Below are positions 26,047 through 38,533 of a stretch of DNA of 64,000 nt, piece by piece (the first letter of the stretch is position 1; each line of letters starts with the position of its first letter). The notes under the pieces were generated by a model that saw only the letters and a list, made by a program, of their open reading frames with translations, made no database searches and was not told the origin of the DNA. The stretch is from positions 1,736,001 to 1,800,000 of the forward strand of contig CBDCBQ010000003.1 in the NCBI GenBank assembly GCA_965214415.1, in the 5' to 3' direction. The position numbers were made by a program, and so were the translations under genes. Source of the stretch: RH-AL1 sp965214415. GTDB taxonomy: Bacteria; Pseudomonadota; Alphaproteobacteria; Rhizobiales; Beijerinckiaceae.

Positions 26047-26286
26047 AAATCGCCCGACTCGAAGCTCGCCAAGACATCGTCCGGCCACGTGTCGAAGTCT
26101 TCGGCCATCCAAATCTGTCCCCTCAACGCTCCTGGCTCGCGGGGTAGCAAGCCTCGGGCTCGGGAGGGGTGATCTCGGCAACCACTTCGTTGCGCGACGT
26201 CACAAGGACCGTGGTGCCCTCGCGCGCCAGCCGCAGGTACCGGGTGAGCTTGCCGCGAAGCTCTCGCGTGCCGATCCGGACTTCAT
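26043..26286 (-). pseudogene. phd/yefM-like antitoxin broken by frameshifts
   Basis: Reverse-strand reading gives VRIGTRELRGKLTRYLRLARE, then GTTVLVTSRNEVVAEI and a stop at 26123, the N-terminal Phd/YefM domain. The expected C-terminal tail continues in a different frame as ALRGQIWMAEDFDTWPDD to a TGA at 26043. The only good start, ATG 26286 after a run of A, is out of frame with the first part by one missing base. Two frameshifts therefore separate start, DNA-binding domain and toxin-binding tail. The rest of the gap up to clpP contains nothing recognised. Confidence 0.5.
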
Positions 26287-26456
26287 TTTTTTGCGTCCAT
26301 CGCGGCTCTTTATCCAGCCGTGGCGTGTGTCCACCGCATGAGGACACCTCGATGTCGTCAAAGCAGTCGGCGCCCCTTTGCACCGGCGCTCCCGGCATCC
26401 TATCTTCCCTCAGTGCCCGGGTCGCCCACCCGGAGTGATTCAGGCGGGACGAGCCC

Positions 26457-27101
26457 ATGCGTGATCGCGATCCGATCGAGACCTACAACAGCTACCTGAT
26501 CCCGCAGGTGATCGAGAACACGACGCGCGGCGAACGCGGGTTCGATATCTACTCGCGGCTTTTGCGCGAGCACATCATCTTCCTGACCGGGCCGGTCGAG
26601 GACAACATGGCCTCGGTGATCATCGCCCAGCTGCTCTTCCTGGAGGCCGAGAACCCCAAGAAGGACATCAACATGTACATCAACTCGCCGGGCGGCGTCG
26701 TCACGGCGGGTCTGGCGATCTACGACACGATGCAGTTCATCCGGCCGAAGATCACCACGCTCTGCACCGGCCAGGCTGCTTCGATGGGCTCGCTGCTGCT
26801 CTGCGCTGGCGCGCCCGGCATGCGCTTTTGCCTGCCGAACGCCCGCGTCATGGTGCATCAGCCGTCCGGCGGATTTCAGGGCCAGGCGTCCGACATCCTG
26901 CGCCACGCCGAGGACATCATGAAGGTCAAGCGCCGGCTCAACGAGATCTACGTCAAGCACACGGGGCAGGACTACGACACGATCGAGCGGACGCTCGACC
27001 GCGACCATTTCATGACCTCGTCGGAGGCCAAGGATTTCGGCCTTGTCGACAACGTGATCTCGGTGCGGCCCGACGACAAGCCGGAAATCAAGGCCGCCTG
27101 A
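26457..27101 (+). CDS. clpP: ATP-dependent Clp protease proteolytic subunit
   Basis: 214 residues, normal length. The serine protease triad region is complete: catalytic Ser in GQAASMGSLLL (about residue 102), His in RVMVHQPSGGFQGQ (about 127) and the Asp region DRDHFMTSSEA (about 176). It forms the tetradecameric chamber that works with ClpX, encoded next. The 315-bp spacing to clpX contains its own inverted repeats, so clpX may have a separate promoter. Confidence 0.96.
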   Translation: MRDRDPIETYNSYLIPQVIENTTRGERGFDIYSRLLREHIIFLTGPVEDNMASVIIAQLLFLEAENPKKDINMYINSPGGVVTAGLAIYDTMQFIRPKITTLCTGQAASMGSLLLCAGAPGMRFCLPNARVMVHQPSGGFQGQASDILRHAEDIMKVKRRLNEIYVKHTGQDYDTIERTLDRDHFMTSSEAKDFGLVDNVISVRPDDKPEIKAA

Positions 27102-27416
27102 ACTGGTGCCGGGGACGGTCGGCGCGCGCGGATTGCGCTCGCCTTTTCTGGCGCTTAAGGTCGGCTTAAGTGATTTGACGCGACAATCCTTCGTGTGCGC
27201 GTCAATCTGTTCGAGGGGAGCGTTCGCGGCGTTTCCCGACCGCGAGTGCCGGCCCGCCGGGCGCGGGTGCTCGGCTCCCCGGAGCAAGACTAAGGCGGCA
27301 GCGGTGGATTGCGTGCAGCACCCCCGACGCCACGGGTCCGGCGCGTTGCGTCGGCCGGATCCTTCAGATCATAATGCCCGGACGGCGTGCACGCGTCGGC
27401 GGGCCGGAGATGAGCC
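27102..27416 (+). other. 315-bp clpP-clpX spacer with regulatory-looking repeats
   Basis: No coding frame. Two CTTAAG palindromes lie at 27154-27159 and 27165-27170, 11 bp apart. Directly after them an 8-bp perfect inverted repeat, TTGACGCG (27175-27182) and CGCGTCAA (27198-27205), encloses 15 bases; no T-run follows. The remainder is GC-rich with nothing recognised up to the GGAG before clpX. Confidence 0.4.
27175..27205. repeat. Inverted repeat between clpP and clpX
   Basis: Perfect 8-bp arms TTGACGCG / CGCGTCAA around a 15-base spacer. It may be an operator or a weak terminator; the left arm also resembles a -35 box (TTGACG). Confidence 0.4.
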
Positions 27417-28679
<1,263 letters not shown>

Positions 28680-28932
28680 GGATCTCGGCTTTGGCCAGCC
28701 ACCACGATCGCGTTTCGCACGACGAGCCGCGCGTCCGCGCGCGCGCTGTGCACAGTGACATCAGGGGTCTCGCGCGCCCCCCAAAGGTCGGCATGGTCAT
28801 GGCTACCGGGCGCATTCATGATCGCCGTTGAAAGGCCGTCTCGCCATCGCCATCTGCCACGACGAAGCTGAACCAGTTCCCGGCACGCGCCGCTTCCATG
28901 CGAAGGGCCAGCCGGAGAGATAGGACAACAAG

Positions 28933-31362
<2,430 letters not shown>

Positions 31363-31388
31363 GGCCGACACCCGACGCAAGATCAAGC

Positions 31389-31418
31389 CGCCGCGCTTCC
31401 CGCGCGGCGTCTTTTTTT
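31389..31418 (+). terminator. Intrinsic terminator after lon
   Basis: An 8-bp perfect GC stem (CGCCGCGC / GCGCGGCG) with a 5-base loop followed by TC and seven T residues, 26 bp after the lon stop. A textbook rho-independent terminator on the + strand. Confidence 0.9.
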
Positions 31419-31465
31419 GCGAAAGGCGCGCGAGGCGGATCGATGTCCGACGTGCGCGATGGCTT

Positions 31466-32398
31466 TCAGCGGATCAGCGCGATCCTGTCCAAAATCTCAC
31501 CGACAAACCGTTGCGAATATTCCAGCTTGGCGACTTCTGGCGGCTCGTCATTGGGAAATCGCGGCGCTCCAGCAATTTGCTTGTACGCGCTTTCGTCCGA
31601 CAGCAGGACCCTGAGATAGGCTGCCAAATCCGCCACGCTCGAGAAGTCCTCGACATTGATGAAACACCTTGCGTCGAAATCTTCGCCGACCCGATCGTTG
31701 CCCCAGTAGATAGGAATACTTCCCGCCATCAGCGGCTCGAGCAATTTCTCGGTCGTATATCCGTCATCTTTCGAGTTCTCGAACGCGATCGTAAAGTTGA
31801 AGCCAGCCAAAAAGTCGACTTTGGCGCGAACTCCCGGCGGAACTGTTTCGGATGTGTTTCTCAAGCTGACCCCTGGGGCGACCACCTCGCAAAACTGCAT
31901 CAGCTCCGTTGCATACTTCTCTCGGAACGAAACCTGATGAGAGTAGAGGAAGTTGCAGACGCGGCGATCCCCCAGCGGAGGAATAGTGATGTTCTTTGTT
32001 TTCGCGAGATTGAAGCCGGTCAGACCATAGCACCGGAGCGCAACGACCCAGTAAGGCAGCCTGAGATGGTTGGGATGGTCGTAATAGGCGTGGGTAATGG
32101 CATAATCGCACAATTCCATGTTCGGCAGGACGTTCTCGCCGCTGTAAAACAGATAGATCTTACCAGGCAACCGCGTGATCACAGGCATTACCTGAAACCG
32201 GCCTGCGGCAATATCCTCTTGGCTCGGCCCCAGGCCTGGGATGTCGTGGTACACGCTGAATATAACGAGCTCGGCCTCTCTTTCCGACGTGACCTCGGTC
32301 AAATCCGAAAGGAACGGAAAAACCAACGAGAAATATTGCGGGGAAAAGTTTGTGCCCAAATACCTAAATGCCACTCGGATACGCGGGTAGTGCACCAT
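31466..32398 (-). CDS. GT10 alpha-fucosyltransferase-like glycosyltransferase
   Basis: 310 residues. The GT10 donor-binding core is complete near residues 220-255: FTIAFENSKDDGYTTEKLL and EPLMAGSIPIYWGND. The N-terminal part (VAFRYLGTNFSPQYFS) fits bacterial members. The family transfers fucose from GDP-fucose to GlcNAc-type acceptors; no GDP-fucose genes are in the window. No membrane anchor. ATG 32398 (reverse) has AGGGA about ten bases upstream; the frame extends 49 codons further without similarity. GC is lower than in flanking lon and smc, so transfer is likely. It stands alone, convergent with lon. Confidence 0.85.
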   Translation of the reverse strand: MVHYPRIRVAFRYLGTNFSPQYFSLVFPFLSDLTEVTSEREAELVIFSVYHDIPGLGPSQEDIAAGRFQVMPVITRLPGKIYLFYSGENVLPNMELCDYAITHAYYDHPNHLRLPYWVVALRCYGLTGFNLAKTKNITIPPLGDRRVCNFLYSHQVSFREKYATELMQFCEVVAPGVSLRNTSETVPPGVRAKVDFLAGFNFTIAFENSKDDGYTTEKLLEPLMAGSIPIYWGNDRVGEDFDARCFINVEDFSSVADLAAYLRVLLSDESAYKQIAGAPRFPNDEPPEVAKLEYSQRFVGEILDRIALIR

Positions 32399-32723
32399 CG
32401 TACCAAGTTCCCTAGCGTAAACAGATGCCACTACTCGAATATGTAGTAAGTCTATAGCCGATCGACCATTAAAACCGCAAGCGTGTTGGCTGACTGCGCG
32501 GCGCATTCCGAGCTTACCAACACGTGACGGCAGTATGAGCCACATTCGGCTCTACGAGAAAACAATCTAGATAGGCAATGGCTCATGGGCTTTCGTCGCC
32601 AGGCCCGCCCGCACCAAGATCGTATCCTGACAATAAATACGCGAGCAAATCGCGGGAGCCTCTCGAGGCTCGACCCAAGCGGTCTTCTTTTTTCCTCCGG
32701 GAGCCGTTAAAGCGGGCCAGCGC
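32399..32723 (+). other. 325-bp gene-free stretch between GT10 gene and tRNA-Val
   Basis: AT-rich near the GT10 start, GC-rich toward the tRNA. It holds a small hairpin (GAGCC 32656-32660 / GGCTC 32667-32671) and, further on, a pyrimidine tract with six T (32688-32693); the distance is too large for a standard terminator. No gene recognised; it must contain the GT10 and tRNA promoters. Confidence 0.35.
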
Positions 32724-32799
32724 GGGCGGTTAGCTCAGTTGGTAGAGCATCTCGTTTACACCGAGAGGGTCGGCGGTTCGAGCCCGTCACCGCCCACCA
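32724..32799 (+). tRNA. tRNA-Val (anticodon TAC)
   Basis: 76 nt. Acceptor GGGCGGT / ACCGCCC, D-arm TAGCTCAGTTGGTAGAGCA, anticodon loop TTTACAC (anticodon TAC) in a CTCG-rich stem, T-arm GGTTCGAGCCC, encoded CCA. Confidence 0.96.
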
Positions 32800-32868
32800 G
32801 CGTAGGGACCGGCCAAAGCTGGGCGTTGAACCCGCGCACGTAAAGAGAGCGAATTCGAGGGGACCACG

Positions 32869-33180
32869 ATGCTGAAGAGCCTGACCGCCGCCGCCCTGCT
32901 GACGATCGCCGGCACCGGCGCCATCGCTGCGCCGCTCGCGGCCCGGACTTCGGTGAACGAGCCGAGCGCGCAGCCACACATTGTCCTTGTCGGCGGCATC
33001 TGCGGGCCCGGCCTGCACCTCGACCGCTTCGGCACCTGCGTGCCCGGCCGCCGCGTGGTGCGCGGCCCGGTCCTCGTCGAGCCGCGTGTCGTCGCTCCTA
33101 TCCGCCTGCCCCCGCCCTGCCCGCGCGGCTACGTGCGCGACCCCGATCCGGCGCGGCCGATCTGCTACCCGCGGTTCTGA
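32869..33180 (+). CDS. Small exported cysteine-containing protein
   Basis: 103 residues. Signal peptide about 1-21 (MLKSLTAAALLTIAGTGAIAA). The mature part has a GGICGPGLHLDRFGTCVPGRR segment similar to the CGPGxHxxxxGxC pattern of small rhizobial GCG_CRPN-type envelope proteins, and ends with CPRGYVRDPDPARPICYPRF, giving four cysteines that could form two disulfides. GAGGGGACC lies before the ATG. Function unknown. Confidence 0.65.
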   Translation: MLKSLTAAALLTIAGTGAIAAPLAARTSVNEPSAQPHIVLVGGICGPGLHLDRFGTCVPGRRVVRGPVLVEPRVVAPIRLPPPCPRGYVRDPDPARPICYPRF

Positions 33181-33229
33181 CGTCGGGGTCGGGACTTCGA
33201 ACGGCACCGAAATGTGCTAGGCTGAACCT

Positions 33230-33550
33230 ATGACTGGGCCGGCGGCAGCTTCAATCCTGACGCGCTTTCGCGTGGCGCTCGACGAACTCTACGGCGATCG
33301 CCTCGAGCGCGCCGTGCTGTTTGGCTCTCGCGCGCGCGGCGATGCACGGCCGGACTCTGATTACGATGTCGCCGTGTTCTTGAGGGACATGCCGGATCGC
33401 TGGCGGGAGCTCGACCGTCTGGCGGACCTCTCGACCGACATCCTTTACGATCATGGCGAGCATATTCATGCGATGCCCTACAATGCGGGTGCATACAGCG
33501 AGCGTACGCCCTTGATGCACGAGATCCGCAAAGACGGCCTCGATCTGTGA
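33230..33550 (+). CDS. MntA-like nucleotidyltransferase (antitoxin type)
   Basis: 106 residues. The minimal nucleotidyltransferase motif is intact: LFGSRARGDARPDSDYDVAVF (GSx10DxD) at about residues 30-50. Such proteins pair with HEPN toxins; in MntA-HepT systems the nucleotidyltransferase AMPylates the HEPN partner to silence it. The next gene starts within its stop codon (GTGA overlap) and is a HEPN protein with a damaged C-terminus, so this antitoxin may be orphaned. Confidence 0.8.
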   Translation: MTGPAAASILTRFRVALDELYGDRLERAVLFGSRARGDARPDSDYDVAVFLRDMPDRWRELDRLADLSTDILYDHGEHIHAMPYNAGAYSERTPLMHEIRKDGLDL

Positions 33551-34242
33551 CGCCGGAGTCCGAGCGCTACCTGCAAAAAGCGAAGGAGCTATTGGCGCAA
33601 GCCGAGGTCATGTTTGGCGTGGGGCTGCCCGACGCAGCGGGGCGGACGGCGTATCTCGCCGGCTTCCACGCCGCCCAGGCATGGATCTTTGAGCGAACCG
33701 GCAAGATCAGCAAAACGCATGGCGGCGTTCATATTGAATTCGCTCGGCTTGCGAAGCAAGAGCCGGCGGTTGACGTATCAGTGGACGAGCGGCGACTGCG
33801 AGATGCCAGAAGATCGCCGACGGCGGCTCGGAAGGGACCGCGTGTCATCCCACGCTGTCCTGTACGAAGCCACGTGGCGCCGCGGGGTGACACCATCGCC
33901 TCCGGTCGTCGGCGTGCGGCGACAAAGCCGCGCGGAAGGCGCCCATCGCTGACATTGAGCCGCCCTCGCTTCGACCCATCGCGCTTCCACCGGCCACCCG
34001 CAGGACCGCTTGCTGTCGCCGCCGGCATAGGTATTAACACCTCTCCTGTGGCCGTCGCTCGCCGAGCATACCGGAGCTTATCAACACACCACCACCTCGC
34101 GCCGCTTGCCAACCGCCGCCCGTGCCGCACTCTGGAGGTCCGACAGACTCGCCCGGCCGGCCCATGCACCTCACCAAACTCCGCCTCGTCGGCTTCAAGA
34201 GCTTCGTCGAGGCGACCGATTTCCAGATCGAGCCGGGGCTGA
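33547..34242 (+). pseudogene. HEPN-domain (HepT-like) toxin, C-terminally degraded
   Basis: The first 75-80 codons match HEPN proteins that follow MntA: YLQKAKELLAQAEVMFGVGL, AGRTAYLAGFHAAQAWIFERTGK, THGGVHIEFARLAKQEP. After about base 33790 similarity stops, and the frame continues as Arg/Pro-rich noise to 34242, running into the first 79 bp of smc. The expected final helices with the Rx4-6H RNase motif are absent. The stretch 33790-34163 otherwise contains nothing I recognise. GTG 33547 overlaps the mntA stop. Confidence 0.6.
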
Positions 34243-37200
34243 CGGGAATCGTCGGGCCGAACGGGTGCGGCAAGTCGAACCTCGTCGAGGCGCTGCGCTG
34301 GGTGATGGGCGAAAGCTCCTACAAGAGCATGCGCGCGTCGGGCATGGACGACGTGATCTTCGCCGGCGGCGGCGATCGGCCAGCGCGCAACATGGCCGAG
34401 GTCGGCCTCGTCCTCGACAATTCCGCGCGGACCGCGCCGGCCGCCTTCAACGATGCCGACGTGCTCGAGATCACCCGCCGCATCGAGCGCGAGCAGGGCT
34501 CGACCTACCGCGTCAACGGCCGCGAAGTGCGCGCCCGCGACGTGCAGATCCTGTTCGCCGACGCCTCCACCGGCGCCCGCTCCCCCGCCCTGGTGCGGCA
34601 GGGGCAGATCTCCGAGATCATCAGCGCCAAGCCGCAGGCGCGCCGCCGCATTCTCGAGGAGGCGGCGGGCGTCGCCGGCCTGCACACGCGCCGCCACGAG
34701 GCCGAGCTGCGGCTGAAGGGCGCCGAGGACAACCTCGCCCGCATCGACGACGTGATCACGCAGATCGCCGCTCAGGGCGATGGGCTGCGTCGCCAGGCCC
34801 GGCAGGCGCAGCGCTACCGCGAGGTGCAGGCCGAGATCCGCCGCACCCAGGCGCTCGCCATGCTGATCGACCACGAGGAGGCCTCGCGGGAGGTCGAAGA
34901 GGCCCGCGCCACGCTCGCGGCGGCGACGGCGGCGGTGATCGAATGCACCCGCGCGCAAGGCGAGGCGGCGCGCCATCAGGCGGTCGCCGCGCACGCGCTG
35001 CCCGACCTGCGCGATGCCGAGGTCGAGGCCGGCACGGCGCTGCATCGCGTCACCGTCGCCCGCGAAACGCTCGACGGCGAGGAGCGCCGCGCGAAGGGCC
35101 GTCTTGCCGAAATCGAGCGACGAATCAAGGAGATGACCGCCGATCTCTCGCGCGATGCTTCAGCGATCGAGGATGCGGCGGCGATGCTCGCGAAGCTCGA
35201 CCTGGAGGCAAATGAGCTTCGCGCCGGAGCCGACCCGGCTGCCGATGATGAGGCCTTGCGCGAGCGGCTGACGGCGGCGGAGGCGCGTCGCGGCGCGGCC
35301 GAGGTGGCGCTCGCCACGGCGCAGGCCGGGCTCGCCGAGGTGGACGCGCGGCGGCGCGCGCTGACCGATCGACTGCGCGAGGAAAGCTCGCGCGTGGCGC
35401 GCTTCGAGCGCGAGCTGAGCCAGGCCAAGGCAGGGCAGGCGGCACTGCGGGCCACGGGCGTTCTCGGCGAGGAGCTCGAGCTGGCCGCGGCAAAGGCGCG
35501 GGAAGCCGGCGCCTTGGTCGAGGCCACCGATGCGGAGGCCCGCGAAGCGGAGCGCGCGCTTGCCGTCGCGCGCGAGGCCGAGCAGGCGCGGCGCGGCCCG
35601 CTCGCCGATGCCGATCGCAAGGCGCAGCGGCTGGAGACCGAGGTCCGCACGCTCGCCAAGCTGCTGGAAGCCGCGGCGGGTGAAAGATATCCACCGATCA
35701 CCGATCTCGTGCGGGTCGCGAAGGGCTACGAGGCGGCGCTCGGCGCGGCGCTCGGCGACGATCTCGAGGCGTCCTCCGATCCGCTCGCGCCGGCTCACTG
35801 GGCGGCGCTCGCGGCCGAGGGCGACCCTGCGCTGCCGCCAGGCGTCGAGCCGCTGTCGAATCATGTCGACGGCGGGCCAGGCCTGCGGCGGCGCCTCGCG
35901 CAGATCGGCCTCGTCGCCCGCGCCGATGGTCTCGCCCTGCGCACGGCCCTGCGGCCGGGTCAGCGGCTCGTCTCGCGCGAGGGCGACATCTGGCGCTGGG
36001 ACGGGTTCACCCAGGCCGCCGAGGCGCCGACCCCCGCCGCGCGTCGCCTGGCCGAGCGAAACCGCCTCGCCGACCTGCGCACGGAGTTGGGCCAGTCGGC
36101 CGAGGCGCTTGCCCTGCTGAAGGGCGCGGCCGACGCGACGCAGGCCGAGCTGCGCGCGGCGACGGAAGGCGAGGCGACGGCACGGACCGCGCAGCGCGAG
36201 GCGCGCCGCGCGCACGATGCCGCGCGCGAGGCGCAGACGGCCCTGGAGCGGCGGCATGCCGAGACGGCGGCGCGGCGGGCGTCGCTCGACGCCGTCGCGG
36301 CCAACGCCGAGGCCGCGCATGGCGAGGCGGCGGCGCGCAAGGCCGAGGCGGAGGCCGCGCTGGCGGCCCTGCCCCCCGCCGATGATCTGGCAAGCGCGAT
36401 GGAGGCAGCGCGGCGCGAGGCGGCCGAGCACCGGGCGACGGAGACCGAGACCCGCGCCTCGCTTCAGGCGATCGCCCGCGAGCGCGAGACGCGCGAGCGC
36501 CGCCTTGCCGCGATCGCCGACGAGCAGGGCTCGTGGGCCGGGCGGCGCACGCAGGCGGAGGCGCATGGCGCCGACATCGACACGCGCCTCGCCGCCGCCA
36601 GCACCGAGCGCGAAGCGCTCGCGGACGCGCCGGACCATTTCGTCCTGGCTCGGCGCGAGATCCTGGGCAAGGTCGAGGCGGCGGAGGCGGCGCTGCGCGG
36701 CGCCAGCGATGCACGCGTCGCGGCCGAAACGGCGCTGGCCGAGGCCGATCGCGGCGCGAGGGCGGCGCTCGATGCGATGGCGGCGGCTCGCGAGGCGAAG
36801 GCGCGAGCCGAGGCGCGCGGCGAGGCGGCGGGGCAGCGGCTCGAGGCCGTGGTCCGCGCCGTGGCGGGCGAGCTCGAATGCGCGCCCGAGGCCCTGCCAA
36901 CGCTGGCTGGCGTGAAGGCCGGCGAGACGCGCCCATCGGCGGCGCTCGTCGCGGCGCGGCTCGAGCAGCTGAAGGGCGATCGCGACCGGCTCGGCGCGGT
37001 GAACCTGCGCGCCGACGAGGAGCTGGCCTCCATCGAGGGTCAACGCGAAGGACTCGACAAGGAGAAGACCGATCTCACCGAGGCGATCCGCCGGCTGCGT
37101 CAGGCGATCGGAAGCCTCAACAAGGAGGGGCGCGAGCGGCTGCTCGGCGCCTTCGACATCGTCAACGGGCACTTCAAGACGCTGTTCACCACGCTGTTTG

Positions 37201-37616
37201 GCGGCGGCACGGCGGAGCTTCAGCTCGTCGAATCGGACGACCCGCTCGAGGCAGGGCTCGAGATCCTGGCGCGGCCTCCGGGCAAGCGGCCGCAGGTGAT
37301 GACGCTGCTGTCGGGCGGCGAGCAGGCGCTGACCGCGATGAGCCTGATCTTCGCGGTGTTCCTGACGAACCCCTCGCCCATCTGCGTGCTCGACGAGGTC
37401 GACGCGCCGCTCGATGATGCCAACGTCGAGCGCTTCTGCGACCTGATCGACGAGATGCGCAAGAAGACCGACACCCGCTTCATCGCGATCACCCACAACC
37501 CGATCACCATGGCGCGGATGGACCGGCTGTTCGGCGTCACGATGGCCGAGCGCGGCGTGAGCCAGCTCGTGTCGGTCGACCTGGCGGCGGCGGAGGTCTT
37601 GCTGGAGGCGGTGTGA
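34164..37616 (+). CDS. smc: Chromosome segregation protein SMC
   Basis: 1150 residues, typical for Alphaproteobacteria. It forms a ring ATPase that condenses DNA with ScpAB. Head halves lie at both ends: Walker A GPNGCGKSNLVEAL (about 32-45) and, at the C-terminus, the signature LSGGEQALTAMSLIF and Walker B CVLDEVDAPLDDANVERF. Two long Ala/Glu/Arg-rich coiled-coil arms flank a hinge at about 510-640 (PITDLVRVAKGYEAALGAAL). ATG 34164 opens MHLTKLRLVGFKSFVE, the family N-terminus. Confidence 0.96.
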   Translation: MHLTKLRLVGFKSFVEATDFQIEPGLTGIVGPNGCGKSNLVEALRWVMGESSYKSMRASGMDDVIFAGGGDRPARNMAEVGLVLDNSARTAPAAFNDADVLEITRRIEREQGSTYRVNGREVRARDVQILFADASTGARSPALVRQGQISEIISAKPQARRRILEEAAGVAGLHTRRHEAELRLKGAEDNLARIDDVITQIAAQGDGLRRQARQAQRYREVQAEIRRTQALAMLIDHEEASREVEEARATLAAATAAVIECTRAQGEAARHQAVAAHALPDLRDAEVEAGTALHRVTVARETLDGEERRAKGRLAEIERRIKEMTADLSRDASAIEDAAAMLAKLDLEANELRAGADPAADDEALRERLTAAEARRGAAEVALATAQAGLAEVDARRRALTDRLREESSRVARFERELSQAKAGQAALRATGVLGEELELAAAKAREAGALVEATDAEAREAERALAVAREAEQARRGPLADADRKAQRLETEVRTLAKLLEAAAGERYPPITDLVRVAKGYEAALGAALGDDLEASSDPLAPAHWAALAAEGDPALPPGVEPLSNHVDGGPGLRRRLAQIGLVARADGLALRTALRPGQRLVSREGDIWRWDGFTQAAEAPTPAARRLAERNRLADLRTELGQSAEALALLKGAADATQAELRAATEGEATARTAQREARRAHDAAREAQTALERRHAETAARRASLDAVAANAEAAHGEAAARKAEAEAALAALPPADDLASAMEAARREAAEHRATETETRASLQAIARERETRERRLAAIADEQGSWAGRRTQAEAHGADIDTRLAAASTEREALADAPDHFVLARREILGKVEAAEAALRGASDARVAAETALAEADRGARAALDAMAAAREAKARAEARGEAAGQRLEAVVRAVAGELECAPEALPTLAGVKAGETRPSAALVAARLEQLKGDRDRLGAVNLRADEELASIEGQREGLDKEKTDLTEAIRRLRQAIGSLNKEGRERLLGAFDIVNGHFKTLFTTLFGGGTAELQLVESDDPLEAGLEILARPPGKRPQVMTLLSGGEQALTAMSLIFAVFLTNPSPICVLDEVDAPLDDANVERFCDLIDEMRKKTDTRFIAITHNPITMARMDRLFGVTMAERGVSQLVSVDLAAAEVLLEAV

Positions 37617-37694
37617 GCGACTGAACGGTTAGGAGGCAAACAAACCTTTCCTGCCGCCGCAGACGCCATGGCGAGGGCGTGCTAGCGTTCTCCG

Positions 37695-38447
37695 ATGCTC
37701 GCCGCTCTGATCGAGACGACCAAACACAAGAAAGCCCAGCTCGACCGGCTGCGGCCCCTGTCGCGGCCGGCACTCGCGCGGCTGCAGAAGCATTACGACG
37801 TCGAGCTGACCTATACGTCGAATGCGATCGAGGGGAACACCCTCACCCTGCGCGAGACGGCCGAGGTCATCGAGCACGGCATCACCGTGGGCGGCAAATC
37901 CCTGCGCGATCATCTCGAGGCGGTCGATCATTACGAGGCCGTGCGCTGGATGCGTGAGCTGGCGGCGACCGCGACGCCGATCGACGATGCGACGGTCCGC
38001 GAGCTGCACCGCCGGATCGTCCTGCGCAGCCAGCCGGAAATCGCCGGTATCTACAGCCGGCTGCCGCGCCGGATCGCGGGCTCGTTCGTGATCTTCCCGA
38101 ACCCCGCCAAGATTCCCGATTTGATGGACGAGTTCGGCGCATGGCTTCGCGCCGCGCCCGATGAAGCCACGGCTGCGTTCGAGGCCCATTTCAAGCTGAC
38201 CGCGATCCATTTGTTCGGCGACGGCAACGGCCGCGCGGCACGCCTGCTGATGAACCTCATGCTCTTGCGCGCCGGTTATCCGCCATTGTCGTTGCGTCCC
38301 GAGGACCGCAAGATCTATCTCGACGCCCTGGAGCGCGCCTCGCTCGCCGATGATCTGACGCCCTTCCAGACCCTCTTGCATGAGCGTCTCGACGCGACCC
38401 TGACGGCATATCTGACGACCCTGGGCGAGGCGCTTCCTCCCGGGTAA
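37695..38447 (+). CDS. Fic family AMPylase-like protein
   Basis: 250 residues. The active-site motif reads HLFGDGNGRAARLLMN (about 174-189), i.e. canonical HxFxDGNGRxxR with the usual proline replaced by leucine. An N-terminal inhibitory helix motif SNAIEGN (about residues 43-49) with its glutamate is present, so this is a self-inhibited (class II) Fic protein; it likely AMPylates a target when released. Cytosolic, no DNA-binding tail visible. It stands alone between smc and the F0 operon. Confidence 0.88.
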   Translation: MLAALIETTKHKKAQLDRLRPLSRPALARLQKHYDVELTYTSNAIEGNTLTLRETAEVIEHGITVGGKSLRDHLEAVDHYEAVRWMRELAATATPIDDATVRELHRRIVLRSQPEIAGIYSRLPRRIAGSFVIFPNPAKIPDLMDEFGAWLRAAPDEATAAFEAHFKLTAIHLFGDGNGRAARLLMNLMLLRAGYPPLSLRPEDRKIYLDALERASLADDLTPFQTLLHERLDATLTAYLTTLGEALPPG

Positions 38448-38533
38448 TTGTCGCGTCGGGCACGTCTCGCTTTTTTCGGGCAACCCCCGTATAGGTCGCC
38501 CGCGCGACGGCCCCGCCCGCGCCGGAGACCCTT

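Noticed and set aside
28680..28932. Possible small gene between clpX and lon (frames on both strands)
   Set aside because: No start with a ribosome site and no recognisable protein; only a CTGTGCACAG palindrome at 28746-28755 stands out, and it is too short to assign.
32656..32693. Hairpin plus T-tract as an intrinsic terminator upstream of tRNA-Val
   Set aside because: The T-tract starts about 16 bases after a weak 5-bp stem, and no + strand transcript is known to end there.
31466..32799. GT10 gene as part of a genomic island integrated at tRNA-Val
   Set aside because: The gene lies on the 5' side of the tRNA, no integrase or repeated tRNA 3' end was seen.
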